DNA of 64,000 nucleotides from Guadua angustifolia (GCA_036346375.1 CM070502.1:73796224-73860223), one strand, 5' to 3'; shown: positions 44,940-54,296, counted from the stretch's first letter. Numbers and translations: made by a program. Notes: generated from the sequence alone by a model not told the origin.

Positions 44940-45290
44940 CCAGGGGCGGTGTGACCGGCCCCTGGGCGGTCGGACCGGGGGTGCGGTGTGACCGGCCCCC
45001 GGGCGGTGTAAATTTTCCAGAGAGGCGGTCCTCCGGCTCTAGTGCGGGCGGTACGACCGGCCATGGAGCGGTGCTACCGGCCATGGGGCGGTGCGACCGG
45101 CCCCTCCGCGGTGCGTTTTCTCCAGTGCGTCTGTGTTTCGGTTTTTGCCTGGCGGTCGGACCGGCCGAGGGTCGGTGTGACCGGGTGCGCGGTGTGACCG
45201 GCCGAGGAGCGGTGCGACCGGCCGTGCAACGGTCAAAAATCCGACCGTTGCTCTGTGAGGGCCGGTCGGACCGGCCGGGGCTTGCGCTGA
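44940..45290 (+). repeat. GACCGGCC motif array upstream of F promoter
   Basis: GCGGTGTGACCGGCC, GCGGTACGACCGGCC, GCGGTGCGACCGGCC and GGTCGGACCGGCC variants occur about a dozen times in 350 bp, just upstream of TATA. Many are short inverted repeats (GGT-N3-ACC). The array is shared by the 3' LTR (52393-52735). It is a likely enhancer or silencer block of U3 and a dense CpG target for methylation. Confidence 0.85.
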
Positions 45291-45336
45291 TTTTTCCTGT
45301 TTTGCCCCCAAACGGCTAGTTTTCTTGTGGGGGGCT

Positions 45337-45344
45337 ATAAATAC
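45337..45344 (+). promoter_or_regulatory. TATA box of element F 5' LTR
   Basis: GGGGGCTATAAATACCCCC, a strong plant TATA context. The matching copy in the 3' LTR is at 52787-52794. Transcription would start about 30 bp downstream and run into PBS and gag. Confidence 0.8.
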
Positions 45345-45392
45345 CCCCTTGGGGGGCTTGGGCAGATGGTTGGCTGTGTGTGGGAGTGTTTT

Positions 45393-45525
45393 GCATGTGT
45401 TGCTCGTTCTCCCTTTGCTTCTTGAGCTAAATAGTGAGCCCTAATTGCATGTGTTGCAATTAGGAAGTGATTGAGTGATCTCTTGTGCATGTGTTGCACT
45501 TGAGGAGGCCTTGTGCATGTGTTGC
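45393..45525 (+). repeat. Four hairpin units downstream of TATA in F 5' LTR
   Basis: GCATGTGTTGC at 45393, 45447, 45487 and 45515. The second has nine-base arms (CTAATTGCA / TGCAATTAG). The third and fourth have GTGCA / TGCAC. These lie in the transcribed part of the LTR (R/U5), so they could form in the RNA. The 3' LTR keeps all four (about 52848-52980). Confidence 0.88.
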
Positions 45526-46123
45526 ACTTGGTGATCACCGAGGCGCGATCGTTGTGCCGGTGAGGTTCAAGCGAAGGAGCGGCTTGTTACTCTTGGAGGT
45601 TGCCGACTCCTAGGCGGCGTGGCGTCGTCTTGCGCGGAGCTCTCAAGGTTGTGAGAAGCCCTGCGAAGTTTGTGAAGGTTCGGGTTGAGCCTACTGCGGC
45701 GTGAAAGACCACGACTAGTGGAAAGAGGCGGTGCTCGGCGGAGCCGGTCCAAGTGTGGGCTAGCCTCAACGTGGACTAGGGAGACCGCAAGTCTCCGAAC
45801 ACCACGGAAAAACATCGGTTGTCCCTTGTCTCTTTACTTTCAAGCATTTACATTATTGAGTATTTATCAATTGCTTGAATTAGAATTGCTAGTATTATTT
45901 AGTTGATCAATTTAGCAATTCTTGTGTAGAGACATAATTTAGTTAGTGCACTAGTGAGCCTAGTTGATTTAGGCTTTAATTGTCAAAACCGCGTTTATCG
46001 CTTCCGCATTACTCTTGATTAGGTTTTGACATAGGGGTTGAATTAGAGCGATTGTTTAGTGAGCGATCGATTTTTATATACGCCTATTCACCCCCCCTCT
46101 AGGCGCATCCTCGACCCTACAAG

Positions 46124-46136
46124 TGGTATCAGAGCC
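46124..46136 (+). promoter_or_regulatory. Element F primer binding site (initiator tRNA-Met)
   Basis: TGGTATCAGAGCC, two bases after the LTR, is the exact complement of the 3' end of plant initiator tRNA-Met (GGCTCTGATACCA), the standard primer of Copia elements. Confidence 0.95.
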
Positions 46137-46181
46137 ACGGTCACTCTCATTTTAGGCTTAACCGTCTAGAGAGTAAAAAGG

Positions 46182-47903
46182 ATGGCGCCTAGCGGTCTAG
46201 TGCACTCACACGATCCACAAATGCTTAATGGTTCTAATTATGCTTCATGGAAAATATTTATGATTAATTATTTTAAATCCATGAGCCCCCAAATATGGTG
46301 GATCGTAGATGTCGGCATTTCTTCTCCTCTAAATGAAATTGCTCCAACTAAAGGAGAGGAGAAATGTCTACATCTCGACGCTCAAGCTACTAACGTTTTA
46401 TTTAGCGTTGTGAGCGTAGATATTTTCAATCTCATTTGCAACCTCTCAAGCGCTCATGCAATGTGGATTAAACTTCAAGACTTATTTGAATCATCCACAT
46501 CGATTGAGGATTGCAATGAGGAAGAAGTGTCGGTTGACGATTCAACTTCAACATCAAGCAATGAACCGACATCTCCTTCAACCTCAACCTCCGCCTCAAG
46601 CGACGACGAATCTTCACTTATATCAAAAATTCGTTGCTTCATGGCAAAAGGTAAAAATGAGGTATGTGATGACGAAGAGCCCTCATATGATGATTTAATG
46701 GATATGTTAGAGGAGCTCAATAATTATCTTGGGAAGGAGAAAACAAAATATAAGATTCTAAAGCTTGAACATGAATCACTTCAAAGTGATTATAATTTGC
46801 TTAAAGAAAATCATGAATCACTCCTTCTTAAAGAAATTTATAAGGCTAAGGTGGATATAGGAATATCATGTGATTTAATTGATGAAATGCCATGCTTAAA
46901 TGTTAATTCTAATATTTCATCAAAAATTGACATATCCACCTCTAGCGATGATTTGCCTTGTTGCTCTAATAAAATTGTTTCAAGTTCCTCTATGTGTTTA
47001 GATGAAAATCTTGTAGAGGAAAATAATGAGCTCAAGGCTCAAGTCATTAAGTTGGAAAATGACTTGAAGAGGTGCGTTAAAGGAAAAGCCCTCCTCGACG
47101 AAATCTTGAGCAAGCCTAGGGCGCCTCAAGACAAGCGAGGACTTGGCTACAACTCCAAGAGGGAAAATAGCAAGACAAGGCACAACGCGCGTCACTCGAA
47201 GACCATCAAGTGTTTTGCTTGCAACAAGAAGGGCCACCTCGCCTCCGTGTGCCCTAATCAAGTGGATAACAAGGCCACAACACCAACAATGAGGCAAACC
47301 GGCGTTGAGCACAACAAGAAGGTCAAGAGAGGACCAAACGGAGTAAAGTGCTTCAATTGCCGGGAAAAGGGACATTTCGGTAAGGATTGTCCCAAAGGTA
47401 CTACCCCTAAGCCCATTCTCATAAATGATAATTATTTGCTTAGGAAGGACAAGAATGGCAATGTGTTTGCCAAACTTGTCAAGTCCCCTATGCCCGCTAA
47501 AAATGATATTCATTTGCATAGGAAGAGTATTTCTAGAAATGTAATTGCTCAAAATAATAGATTTCCTAAGAATAAGAAAATTCATGAGAATCATATGCTT
47601 AGGAAAAATAATTATAGCAAAACATTTGCTAGAAATGCTAGATCCTCTAAGCGTTCTTACTATAATGATTATCATATGCTTAGAAGAGATCAAACTAGAA
47701 ATAATTTTGCAAAGTATCATTGCCCTCCTAAGCCATTTCATAAAAATGCAAATCATTTGCCTAGGAGGAATAATTATTGCAATTCTATTTCTAGTCATGT
47801 TAGTCAATTCAAAAATGCTAAAATTAGGACCATTTGGGTTCCTAAATCCATTGTGACTAACATTGTCGGACCCAACAAGGATTGGGTACCAAAAACCGCC
47901 TAA
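46182..47903 (+). CDS. gag: Element F Gag polyprotein (573 aa), intact
   Basis: A single open frame of 573 codons. It starts 45 bases after the PBS with MAPSGLVHSHDPQMLNGSNY, then ASWKIFMINYF, the LNG.NY..W signature of plant Copia Gag N-termini. Residues about 90-145 are Asp/Glu/Ser-rich. Residues about 180-215 and 270-305 are coiled-coil-like. Two CCHC zinc knuckles, CFACNKKGHLASVCP (from 344) and CFNCREKGHFGKDCP (from 390), would bind the genomic RNA. The basic C-terminal third holds repeated (H/Y)xLRR/KNN units (HMLRKNNY, HMLRRDQ, HLPRRNNY), and the protein ends IVGPNKDWVPKTA. That ending matches the gag-pol junction region of SIRE-type elements, but no protease follows. The protein should assemble particles; enzymes must come from another element. 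Confidence 0.93.
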   Translation: MAPSGLVHSHDPQMLNGSNYASWKIFMINYFKSMSPQIWWIVDVGISSPLNEIAPTKGEEKCLHLDAQATNVLFSVVSVDIFNLICNLSSAHAMWIKLQDLFESSTSIEDCNEEEVSVDDSTSTSSNEPTSPSTSTSASSDDESSLISKIRCFMAKGKNEVCDDEEPSYDDLMDMLEELNNYLGKEKTKYKILKLEHESLQSDYNLLKENHESLLLKEIYKAKVDIGISCDLIDEMPCLNVNSNISSKIDISTSSDDLPCCSNKIVSSSSMCLDENLVEENNELKAQVIKLENDLKRCVKGKALLDEILSKPRAPQDKRGLGYNSKRENSKTRHNARHSKTIKCFACNKKGHLASVCPNQVDNKATTPTMRQTGVEHNKKVKRGPNGVKCFNCREKGHFGKDCPKGTTPKPILINDNYLLRKDKNGNVFAKLVKSPMPAKNDIHLHRKSISRNVIAQNNRFPKNKKIHENHMLRKNNYSKTFARNARSSKRSYYNDYHMLRRDQTRNNFAKYHCPPKPFHKNANHLPRRNNYCNSISSHVSQFKNAKIRTIWVPKSIVTNIVGPNKDWVPKTA

Positions 47904-49500
47904 AAGAATTTTAGGCAATAAAGAGATGGATTGGACGCTTGCACATCAAGAGGAGAAGGATTACATTCGTCTACAAGTGGTGTCAAGCATGAAGACAATC
48001 ATGTCCATCATAAGCCAATGCCATCTCGGTAACAAGCATTTAAATTGATTACTGTTATGTTTTATAGCCTTGTGTAGGTTATATTGTAATATTCATGCTA
48101 GAATCAATTTAGATTGCTTGGTATGGACACTTGCTCTCGCCTCTTATCTATTCTCTTATTGCAATCTTGAGCAAGTTATGATGTGGCACATTTAGGGGGA
48201 GTGTTAATTCATATTCATGTGTATCACATCCTTACGTGTGCCCATATTAATATAAGTGCATATATATATGTATTTTCAAAATCAACCATTTAGCCAAAAG
48301 TCAAAATTTTTGTATACTAGTAGTAAAATTGTGAAAAACTAGTTTTAAAATGTATACAAATGTTTTCGAAATGTTTTTCAAAGGTTTTGGCTTCACAAAA
48401 ATCTATTTTGAAAAGAAAATGAGTTTTAACTCCAAAATCTAGTTACTAGTATCTTGTTTTGGATTTAAATTTATAATTTTCATAGAATTAAAAGTAAAAA
48501 GATTTTGAAAATAATTCCAAAACAAAAATCCTAGAGTTGGTCATTCTCAACAATCTTCGTATTCAAAAGATTTTCAAAAGACCAACCTAGCAAAAGTTAT
48601 TTGATTTTGAAACTCGCCGAAAAACTATACTTGACCCATAATGGTCATATTATTGCACTTAGTGAGTTTCTCCATTTGGATTAATTCTTGTGTAGAATTG
48701 TGATCCAAAATGGTATTTTAGACTCATACACAAAATTCAAATCTCTACATCTTACGCCATGCTCAATTTGAATTCTTTGTGTGGTTGAATTTGACTTTGA
48801 TTTCAATTGCTTCTTCAAAATGGACTATTTAGGCCAAAAGTCAAAAATCATATTTAAAAGGTCCAAATTTGCGAAAAGCTTTATAAAAGTATCCTATTAA
48901 GTATTCCAAAGATTTTACAAGTTTTCAAAATGAAAATCCTATGTTGAAATCTAATTTGGCTCGAAAACGATTTGAATTGATCCAAAATGGCCTATTTAGG
49001 CATATAGCTCAAATCGTGGCATTCAAGTTGGATTTCATTATAAAACTTGGCTATACACATTCTTGATACACCTATCTAAGCCATGGAAAAAGAAATTGCA
49101 TGAAATCCAAATTGAATTGCATTTTGAGGCGTTTTGTGAAAATCAATTTCCTTTTATGCCTCAAAGCGCAAATTGCCATATCTTTAAAAATAAAATTGTT
49201 TTTGAGAAAATTCTTTTTGCAAAACCTTCTAATTAGTCCAAAGTTCATCTCTGCAAAATTTCAAATTTTTTGGACCTCATTTGAATCATTTTTTGCCAAA
49301 AATTACAAAAATCAGGGTTTTCGACTGTCGGGCTTGGATGGACCTGGCTGCTGGTAACTGCCTCTGGCAGATTTGGTTCTGAATTTTTCAGAATTTTTTC
49401 GAGGTTTGCTTTGGGATATCTTTTTATTGGAATGTGATTTTTCAAAAATTATTTTTGAGAAAGATTCTTGCAATCCCAAAGTTCATTTGTGCAAAATTTC
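47904..49500 (+). other. Element F non-coding interior, AT-rich, in place of pol
   Basis: Where protease, integrase and RT should lie there is about 1.6 kb of AT-rich sequence without long ORFs. A motif related to AAAATGG.CTATTTAGGC followed by AAAAGTCAAA recurs at about 48276, 48814 and 48980. No pol homology is visible, so this looks like replacement and long decay, not a simple deletion. Confidence 0.75.
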
Positions 49501-49532
49501 AAAAACTCTAAAATTTATTTGATCAAGTTTTC

Positions 49533-50553
49533 AAGTGGTATCAGTTTGAGCACCTTAATTAATCTAATGCGTGATTTTCACTTGATCTCTTGAAAAGACA
49601 AAACTTGTGCAATTCAAATGCAAATAACTCCATGTTTCATTCATTGAACATCTTGGGGAGTTTATTTATATCAAGTTTTGGGCACTTATTTGCTTCCAAG
49701 TGAATTCATATCTTTATTTTGCTCTGATACTAAATCTTTGTGATTTTATTGATTCTTCTTGAGTGTTTAATACCCGTGAGTATATGTTGCTCTGATTATA
49801 TTGCTCTGATACCCATCGATCTTATCGATTAATCTTTCAAGTGGTATCAATTCTTCATGAGTTGATCCTAAGTGGTATCAAGTGAGTTTTTATACATATG
49901 CTTACAAGTGGTATAATTGATATTCTTTTCTCCAAGTGGTATCATGGATTTCATTGTTCTTTTCTCATGTGATATCCTTGATTATTTGAATTCCTTTTTA
50001 AGTGGTATCATTGAATTCATTTATTTCCTACAAGTGGTATTTCATTGCCTCTTTGTAGCATTATTGCGAATACCCACATTCTTGATTAAGATGTTTCCTC
50101 TCAAATTAAAATTGTAAGTTCAACCGCTTAAGATTTCTCTGTGTGAGAGCCTTTATGTGTTGAAATACATAAAAGAGGAAAATCTCTCGTTGAGCATTGT
50201 TCTTCATCAAAAATTTGAAAATGCTCATTTCTTTTGGATCTTCAAGCAAAACCCTTGAGATTAATTTTACAAGTGGTATCTATTGTCTCAAGTGGTATCT
50301 ATTTCTTCTTGGGTTCCTCGTTTGACCCGTTTAGGCAAATTATTGGATTCTTCAAAAGAATCATGTTAAGAATTTGCAAAGCCTAATAAAATGAGGAGTG
50401 AATTATTTGAAATTTGAAACACATTCAAATATTTTTAGTTTCAAATAAACCGTGTGATACCCTTACTTCGTTTTTCATGCTTATCTTTAAAATTGGTATC
50501 TTTACAAGTGGTATCCATAATTGCAAGTGCTTATTTTTTTTACAAGTGGTATC
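49533..50553 (+). repeat. Array of primer-binding-site half-copies (AAGTGGTATC) in element F
   Basis: AAGTGGTAT(C) occurs at 49533, 49839, 49870, 49906 (AAGTGGTATA), 49934, 50000, 50032, 50271, 50290, 50506 and 50544. The best (49533) is AAGTGGTATCAG, 12 bases identical to the LTR/PBS junction AAGTGGTATCAGAGCC at 46121-46136. The tRNA-like complement GCTCTGAT(AC) occurs at 49721, 49789 and 49803. Weaker forms (GGTATC) continue to 50700. Spacing is irregular (19-306 bp, often 28-38). No reading frame spans it. Confidence 0.92.
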
Positions 50554-51099
50554 TTTACTAGTGATATCCAAAATCCTAAATATGGTCTCTTTTCGAGTTT
50601 TTCTTCTTCTGGTATCAGGTCATATTTCAAATGAAAACTTGTTTTATTCCTTGTATATCCTTTTCATTTGGGATTTCACTGCCTATCTTTTTCAATTGGT
50701 ATCTAAAATATAATTCATTGCCAAGGTCATTAGTATCCTTTTAAATTCTTGTATGACCTTCATTAGATCTAACCCCTGAAAGAAATTGTTAAATGCCAAG
50801 AGGGGGAGAATAATTGAATAATCAAAAGGGGGAGAAACAATTAAATATTCTTTTAAGATGGTTTATCCATTTTTGGTGTTTAATGCCAAAAGGGGGAGAA
50901 TTAGGAAGCTTAATATCATTTGGTTTAAAAAGGGAGCTTAATATGATTAAGGGGGAGAATTAATTTCCATATGCATTTTAAATTATCAATGCTTGTATTG
51001 TTTAAAAGATGAATATGTATTCAAATAGCTTAAATTCTCTCGATATGTTAGTTTTAATCCAAATGTGCTTATTAAAGCTTGGATTTGTCATTAATCACC
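50554..51099 (+). other. Element F non-coding 3' interior with AAGGGGGAGA repeats
   Basis: AGGGGGAGAA / AAGGGGGAGAAT occurs at about 50799, 50828, 50892 and 50948, before the PPT copy at about 51102. These are PPT-like purine runs repeated upstream of the true tract. No gene. Confidence 0.7.
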
Positions 51100-51113
51100 A
51101 AAAAGGGGGAGAT
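51100..51113 (+). promoter_or_regulatory. Element F polypurine tract
   Basis: AAAAAGGGGGAGAT lies immediately before the 3' LTR start TGTAAG, the usual SIRE-type plus-strand primer. Confidence 0.85.
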
Positions 51114-53581
51114 TGTAAGTTCAACCTTCATTAGTTATGGTTTTGGTGTTAATGACAAATCTAATCTCGTATTAATGACAAATCTAATATTAAGTTTATC
51201 CTCTAATGCGATATTGTTATTAATGACAAATCTTATATCGAGACTAACTTGTTTATTTAGAATATCTTTGATTAGTCTCATTGCATTGAAAAATGGAAAA
51301 CCCAAGGTATGTTTGCATATTCATTCTAACATTAGTTGCATACTTTGGAGTCAAGTTAAAGTATGAATGTCCCCATGATATTAACCACAAAATGTGCATT
51401 ATGTTTCTCAATCCATATATTACATGGATGCATATACTTAGGGGGAGTTTGTAGTTTAACTTGAAAGTCTTTTTGTATTGATCGATTCATTATTGACACA
51501 TATAAGGATCAAGACAAAGAAACTAAATCCTTGAGTATATATTTGAATTGCCTTGTTATAGTATACTCATGGTAATATAGGATATACTCCAATGTGATCA
51601 AATCAAATATGTGCATATTATCTCCAAGTCAATCATATTTATGCACATATACATGTGGAGTTTATTCTATAGTTGATGACTTAGAGTAATGATCATTTCC
51701 ATATAGTTTACAAATAATGGATCATTATTTTTCATCAACGTGAGTATATGAAAACTTGTGTAGTTAATATATACTCATATCAATTTAAATGATAATTTAA
51801 ATTGAGTTCATTTGTCTTATTAATCATTAACGAACACTTCATCATGTGTTGATGGTGCTCCGTGATTAATTGACGACAAATGAATAGTTCTTAAGTATAA
51901 TAAAGCATGAGTTGCATTATTGTACTTAAGACACACTTAAATCATTTCTATTGATATAGGGTTGTGCTCAATTGATCTAAAGGCATCCATTATGTGTTAA
52001 TGGAGTGCAAGAGATAATTGAGACAACCATGCATCTTGGACTAACAAGTTTCTTGAGTTATGTTTGAGTTAGGTCCAAAGATGGATGAGATGATTGAGAA
52101 CGGGACAAGGACGGCATCATGAGTTGATGGGCGTCAAGAGTAGATCCCGAAGAGGAGTCGAGTAGAGATCCCGGGGGAGTATCAAAGTGATGATCATAAA
52201 GACCCCAAAGGGGATTGCTTGCGTGCGGCGACGAAGGTATAACTAGATAGGCTAAGGACTTTTGTAGTCTTTGAGTCTAGATCTTTTATCGCCGTACTAT
52301 TAAGAGGGGTTGCCTCTTTGCTTGAGCTTCATCATGTGTTGGTGATCTCAATCCGCGTTCACTCAAGCTCAACCATTTGGATTTGGTTTTTGCGGTCGGA
52401 CCGGGGGTGCGGTGTGACCGGCCCCCGGGCGGTGTAAATTTTCCAGAGAGGCGGTTCTCCGGCTCGTCCTCCGGCTCTAGTGCGGGCGGTACGACCGGCC
52501 ATGGAGCGGTGCGACCGGCCATGGGACGGTGCGACCGGCCCCTCCATGGTGCGCTTCTCCGGTCGTCTCAGTGTTTGATTTTTGCTCAAGGTCGGACCGG
52601 CCGAGGGTCGGTGTGACCGGGTGCGCGGTGTGACCGGCCGAGGAGCGGTGCGACCGGCCGTACAACGGTCAAAAATCCGACCGTTGCTCTGTGAGGGCCG
52701 GTCGGACCGGCCGAGGCCCGGTCGGACCGGGCTTGCGCTGATTTTTCCTGTTTTGCCCCCAAACGGCTAGTTTTCTTGTGGGGGGCTATAAATACCCCCT
52801 TGGGGGGCTTGGGCAGATGGTTGGCTGTGTGTGGGAGTGTTTTGCATGTGTTGCTCTTTCTCCCTTTGCTTCTTGAGCTAAATAGTGAGCCCTAATTGCA
52901 TGTGTTGCAATTAGGAAGTGATTGAGTGATCTCTTGTGCATGTGTTGCACTTGAGGAGGCCTTGTGCATGTGTTGCACTTGGTGATCACCGAGGAGCGCA
53001 TTCGTTGTGCCCGGTGAGGTTCAAGCGAAGGAGCGGCTTGTTACTCTTGGAGGTTGCCGACTCCTAGACGGCGTAGGCGTCGTGCGCGGGAGCTCTCAAG
53101 GTTGTGAGAAGCCCGGCGAAGTTTGTGAAGGTTCGGGTTGAGCCTACGCGCGAGCGTGAAAGACCACGACTAGTGGAAAGAGGCGGGTGCTCGAGCGGGA
53201 GCCGGTCCAAGTGTGGGCTAGCCTCAACGTGGACTAGGGGAGACCGGCAAGTCTCCGAACACCACGGAAAAACATCGGTTGTCCCTTGTCTCTTTACTTT
53301 CAAGCATTTACATTATTGAGTATTTATCAATTGCTTGAATTAGAATTGCTAGTATTATTTAGTTGATCAATTTAGCAATTCTTGTGTAGAGACATAATTT
53401 AGTTAGTGCACTAGTGAGCCTAGTTGATTTAGGCTTTAATTGTCAAAATCGCGTTTATCGCTTCCGCATTACTCTTGATTAGGTTTTGACATAGGGGTTG
53501 AATTAGAGCGATTGTTTAGTGAGCGATCGATTTTTATATACGCCTATTCACCCCCCATCTAGGCGCATCCTCGACCCTACA
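51114..53581 (+). repeat. Element F 3' LTR (2,468 bp)
   Basis: It matches the 5' LTR nearly base for base outside one deletion: after GGATTTGGTTTTTGCG (52394) it jumps to the sequence at 44968 of the 5' LTR, losing about 925 bp with the eight upstream hairpin units. It retains the GACCGGCC array, TATA (52787) and four hairpins. It also has small differences in the array. Confidence 0.95.
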
Positions 53582-53586
53582 GGCAC

Positions 53587-53773
53587 CCGGCTCGATGGAG
53601 GATGTTGCGGTCGAGAGCTCAGGAATTTGAAGGACGTTGTCAACCCCAGGGTGAACGGCACCGATTTCTGAGGGCGGTGCGCGCCGAGGGTTCCGCCGAG
53701 GAGGATGACCATCCTCGCGCTCCTTGAGCTTCCGGGCTAGAGGAGTCTTAAAGTGTTTCTTGGTAGGAGCCAT
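53587..53773 (-). pseudogene. Element C gag N-terminus
   Basis: The minus-strand frame from ATG 53773 (MAPTKKHFKTPLARKLKERE) runs to the Copia insertion. After subtracting element F with one TSD and the hAT with one TSD, the frame continues without a stop into 41896 and the Pro-rich gag part (GSGAPEPTLVPEVLDVSKW). The start lies about 20 bp after the PBS. Confidence 0.75.
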
Positions 53774-53794
53774 AGCCTTGTATGAACTAGCTAC

Positions 53795-53814
53795 GGTCCC
53801 CCCGGACAGCGCCA
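53795..53814 (-). promoter_or_regulatory. Element C primer binding site
   Basis: The minus strand reads TGGCGCTGTCCGGGGGGACC one base from the LTR. TGG start, tRNA not assigned. Confidence 0.7.
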
Positions 53815-53815
53815 A

Positions 53816-54296
53816 TGTTGTATGTGTGAAAACCGAACACGAGGTATGGGGCAGATGTTAGCCGTTTAATGGGCCGTCGTCCACGAGAGCGTAGAAGACA
53901 CAGAGGATTTATACAGGTTCGGGGGTTCAAGAGGACCGCCCTACTCCTGTCGACGAGCCTACGGGGCCTACCTTTGGAGGGCAGGGCCCTGAGGGCTCGT
54001 CAGTTTTGAATCTTTCTTTATATTGCTCAAGAGAGCTCCCCCTTACAAATGAGAGGAGGGATATTTATAGGCTCTTGGCCTATACACATGACTAAAATAC
54101 CCCTTACAAGAATGGCTAGACTATGAGTACAAAAGAAGGGTAATATCGTCTTTTGGTACAAATGACCGAAATATCCCTTATAAGGATAACTAGCCTATTA
54201 GTACAAGTGAGGGGTAATATCGTCTTCAGCTGGTATGGCTGCAATCTTTTGATCTGTATGTTGCACTACCAATAGTTCTTCAAGTATTCTCCAACA
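53816..54296 (-). repeat. Element C 5' LTR
   Basis: 481 bp, TGTTGTATGTGTG ... TTCTCCAACA on the plus strand, next to the PBS. It contains ATATTTATAGGC (about 54060), whose complement GCCTATAAATAT is a minus-strand TATA box. The partner 3' LTR is absent from the window. Confidence 0.85.

Larger units (their letters stand above)
42762..46121 (+). repeat. Element F 5' LTR (3,360 bp)
   Basis: A very long LTR. It contains eight short hairpin units in 44059-44542, a GACCGGCC motif array in 44940-45290, a TATA box at 45337-45344, and four more hairpin units downstream of TATA (45393-45525). The 3' end has the AATTCTTGTG/CACCCCCCC...CCCTACA layout of SIRE-type LTRs. ORFs in it are fortuitous. Confidence 0.95.
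42762..53581 (+). mobile_element. Element F: non-autonomous, gag-only Copia retrotransposon (SIRE/Maximus-like), 10.8 kb, TSD GGCAC
   Basis: Direct LTRs at 42762-46121 and 51114-53581 begin TGTAAGTTCAACC and end CCTCGACCCTACA. GGCAC flanks at 42757-42761 and 53582-53586. A tRNA-iMet PBS follows the first LTR and a purine tract precedes the second, so the orientation is plus. The 5-kb interior encodes only gag; no protease, integrase, RT or RNase H motif is present. The LTRs are near-identical where both exist, implying recent insertion, mobilised by another element's pol. It is inserted in the gag of element C. Confidence 0.95.
39280..54296 (-). mobile_element. Element C: truncated Gypsy (Tat-like) retrotransposon, 5' half only, with nested hAT and Copia insertions
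   Basis: Minus-strand order from the right is LTR (53816-54296), PBS, gag start (53773), then after nested insertions gag and protease down to 39280, where similarity stops. RT, RNase H, integrase and the 3' LTR are missing, so the element is truncated after protease. CGTCC at 54297-54301 would be its TSD, but no partner is present. Net element sequence after removing the hAT (41905-42712) and F (42762-53581) is about 3.4 kb. Confidence 0.8.

Noticed and set aside
44825..45319. 164-aa plus-strand ORF over the GACCGGCC array in the F LTR (and 52377-52770 in the other)
   Set aside because: Low-complexity translation of the motif array, overlapping TATA-upstream U3; no domain.
44059..45525. CRISPR-like regular repeats
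   Set aside because: Repeat is only about 11 bp constant with variable flanks, in a plant LTR; spacing is irregular and no cas genes exist.
46998..47918. 306-aa minus-strand ORF opposite gag of F
   Set aside because: Exact antisense shadow of the intact gag frame, hydrophobic Ile/Leu-rich translation with no domain.
49721..49813. Possible tRNA-iMet gene fragments (GCTCTGATAC)
   Set aside because: Only 8-10 bases match; no cloverleaf or A/B boxes. Treated as PBS-complement copies.
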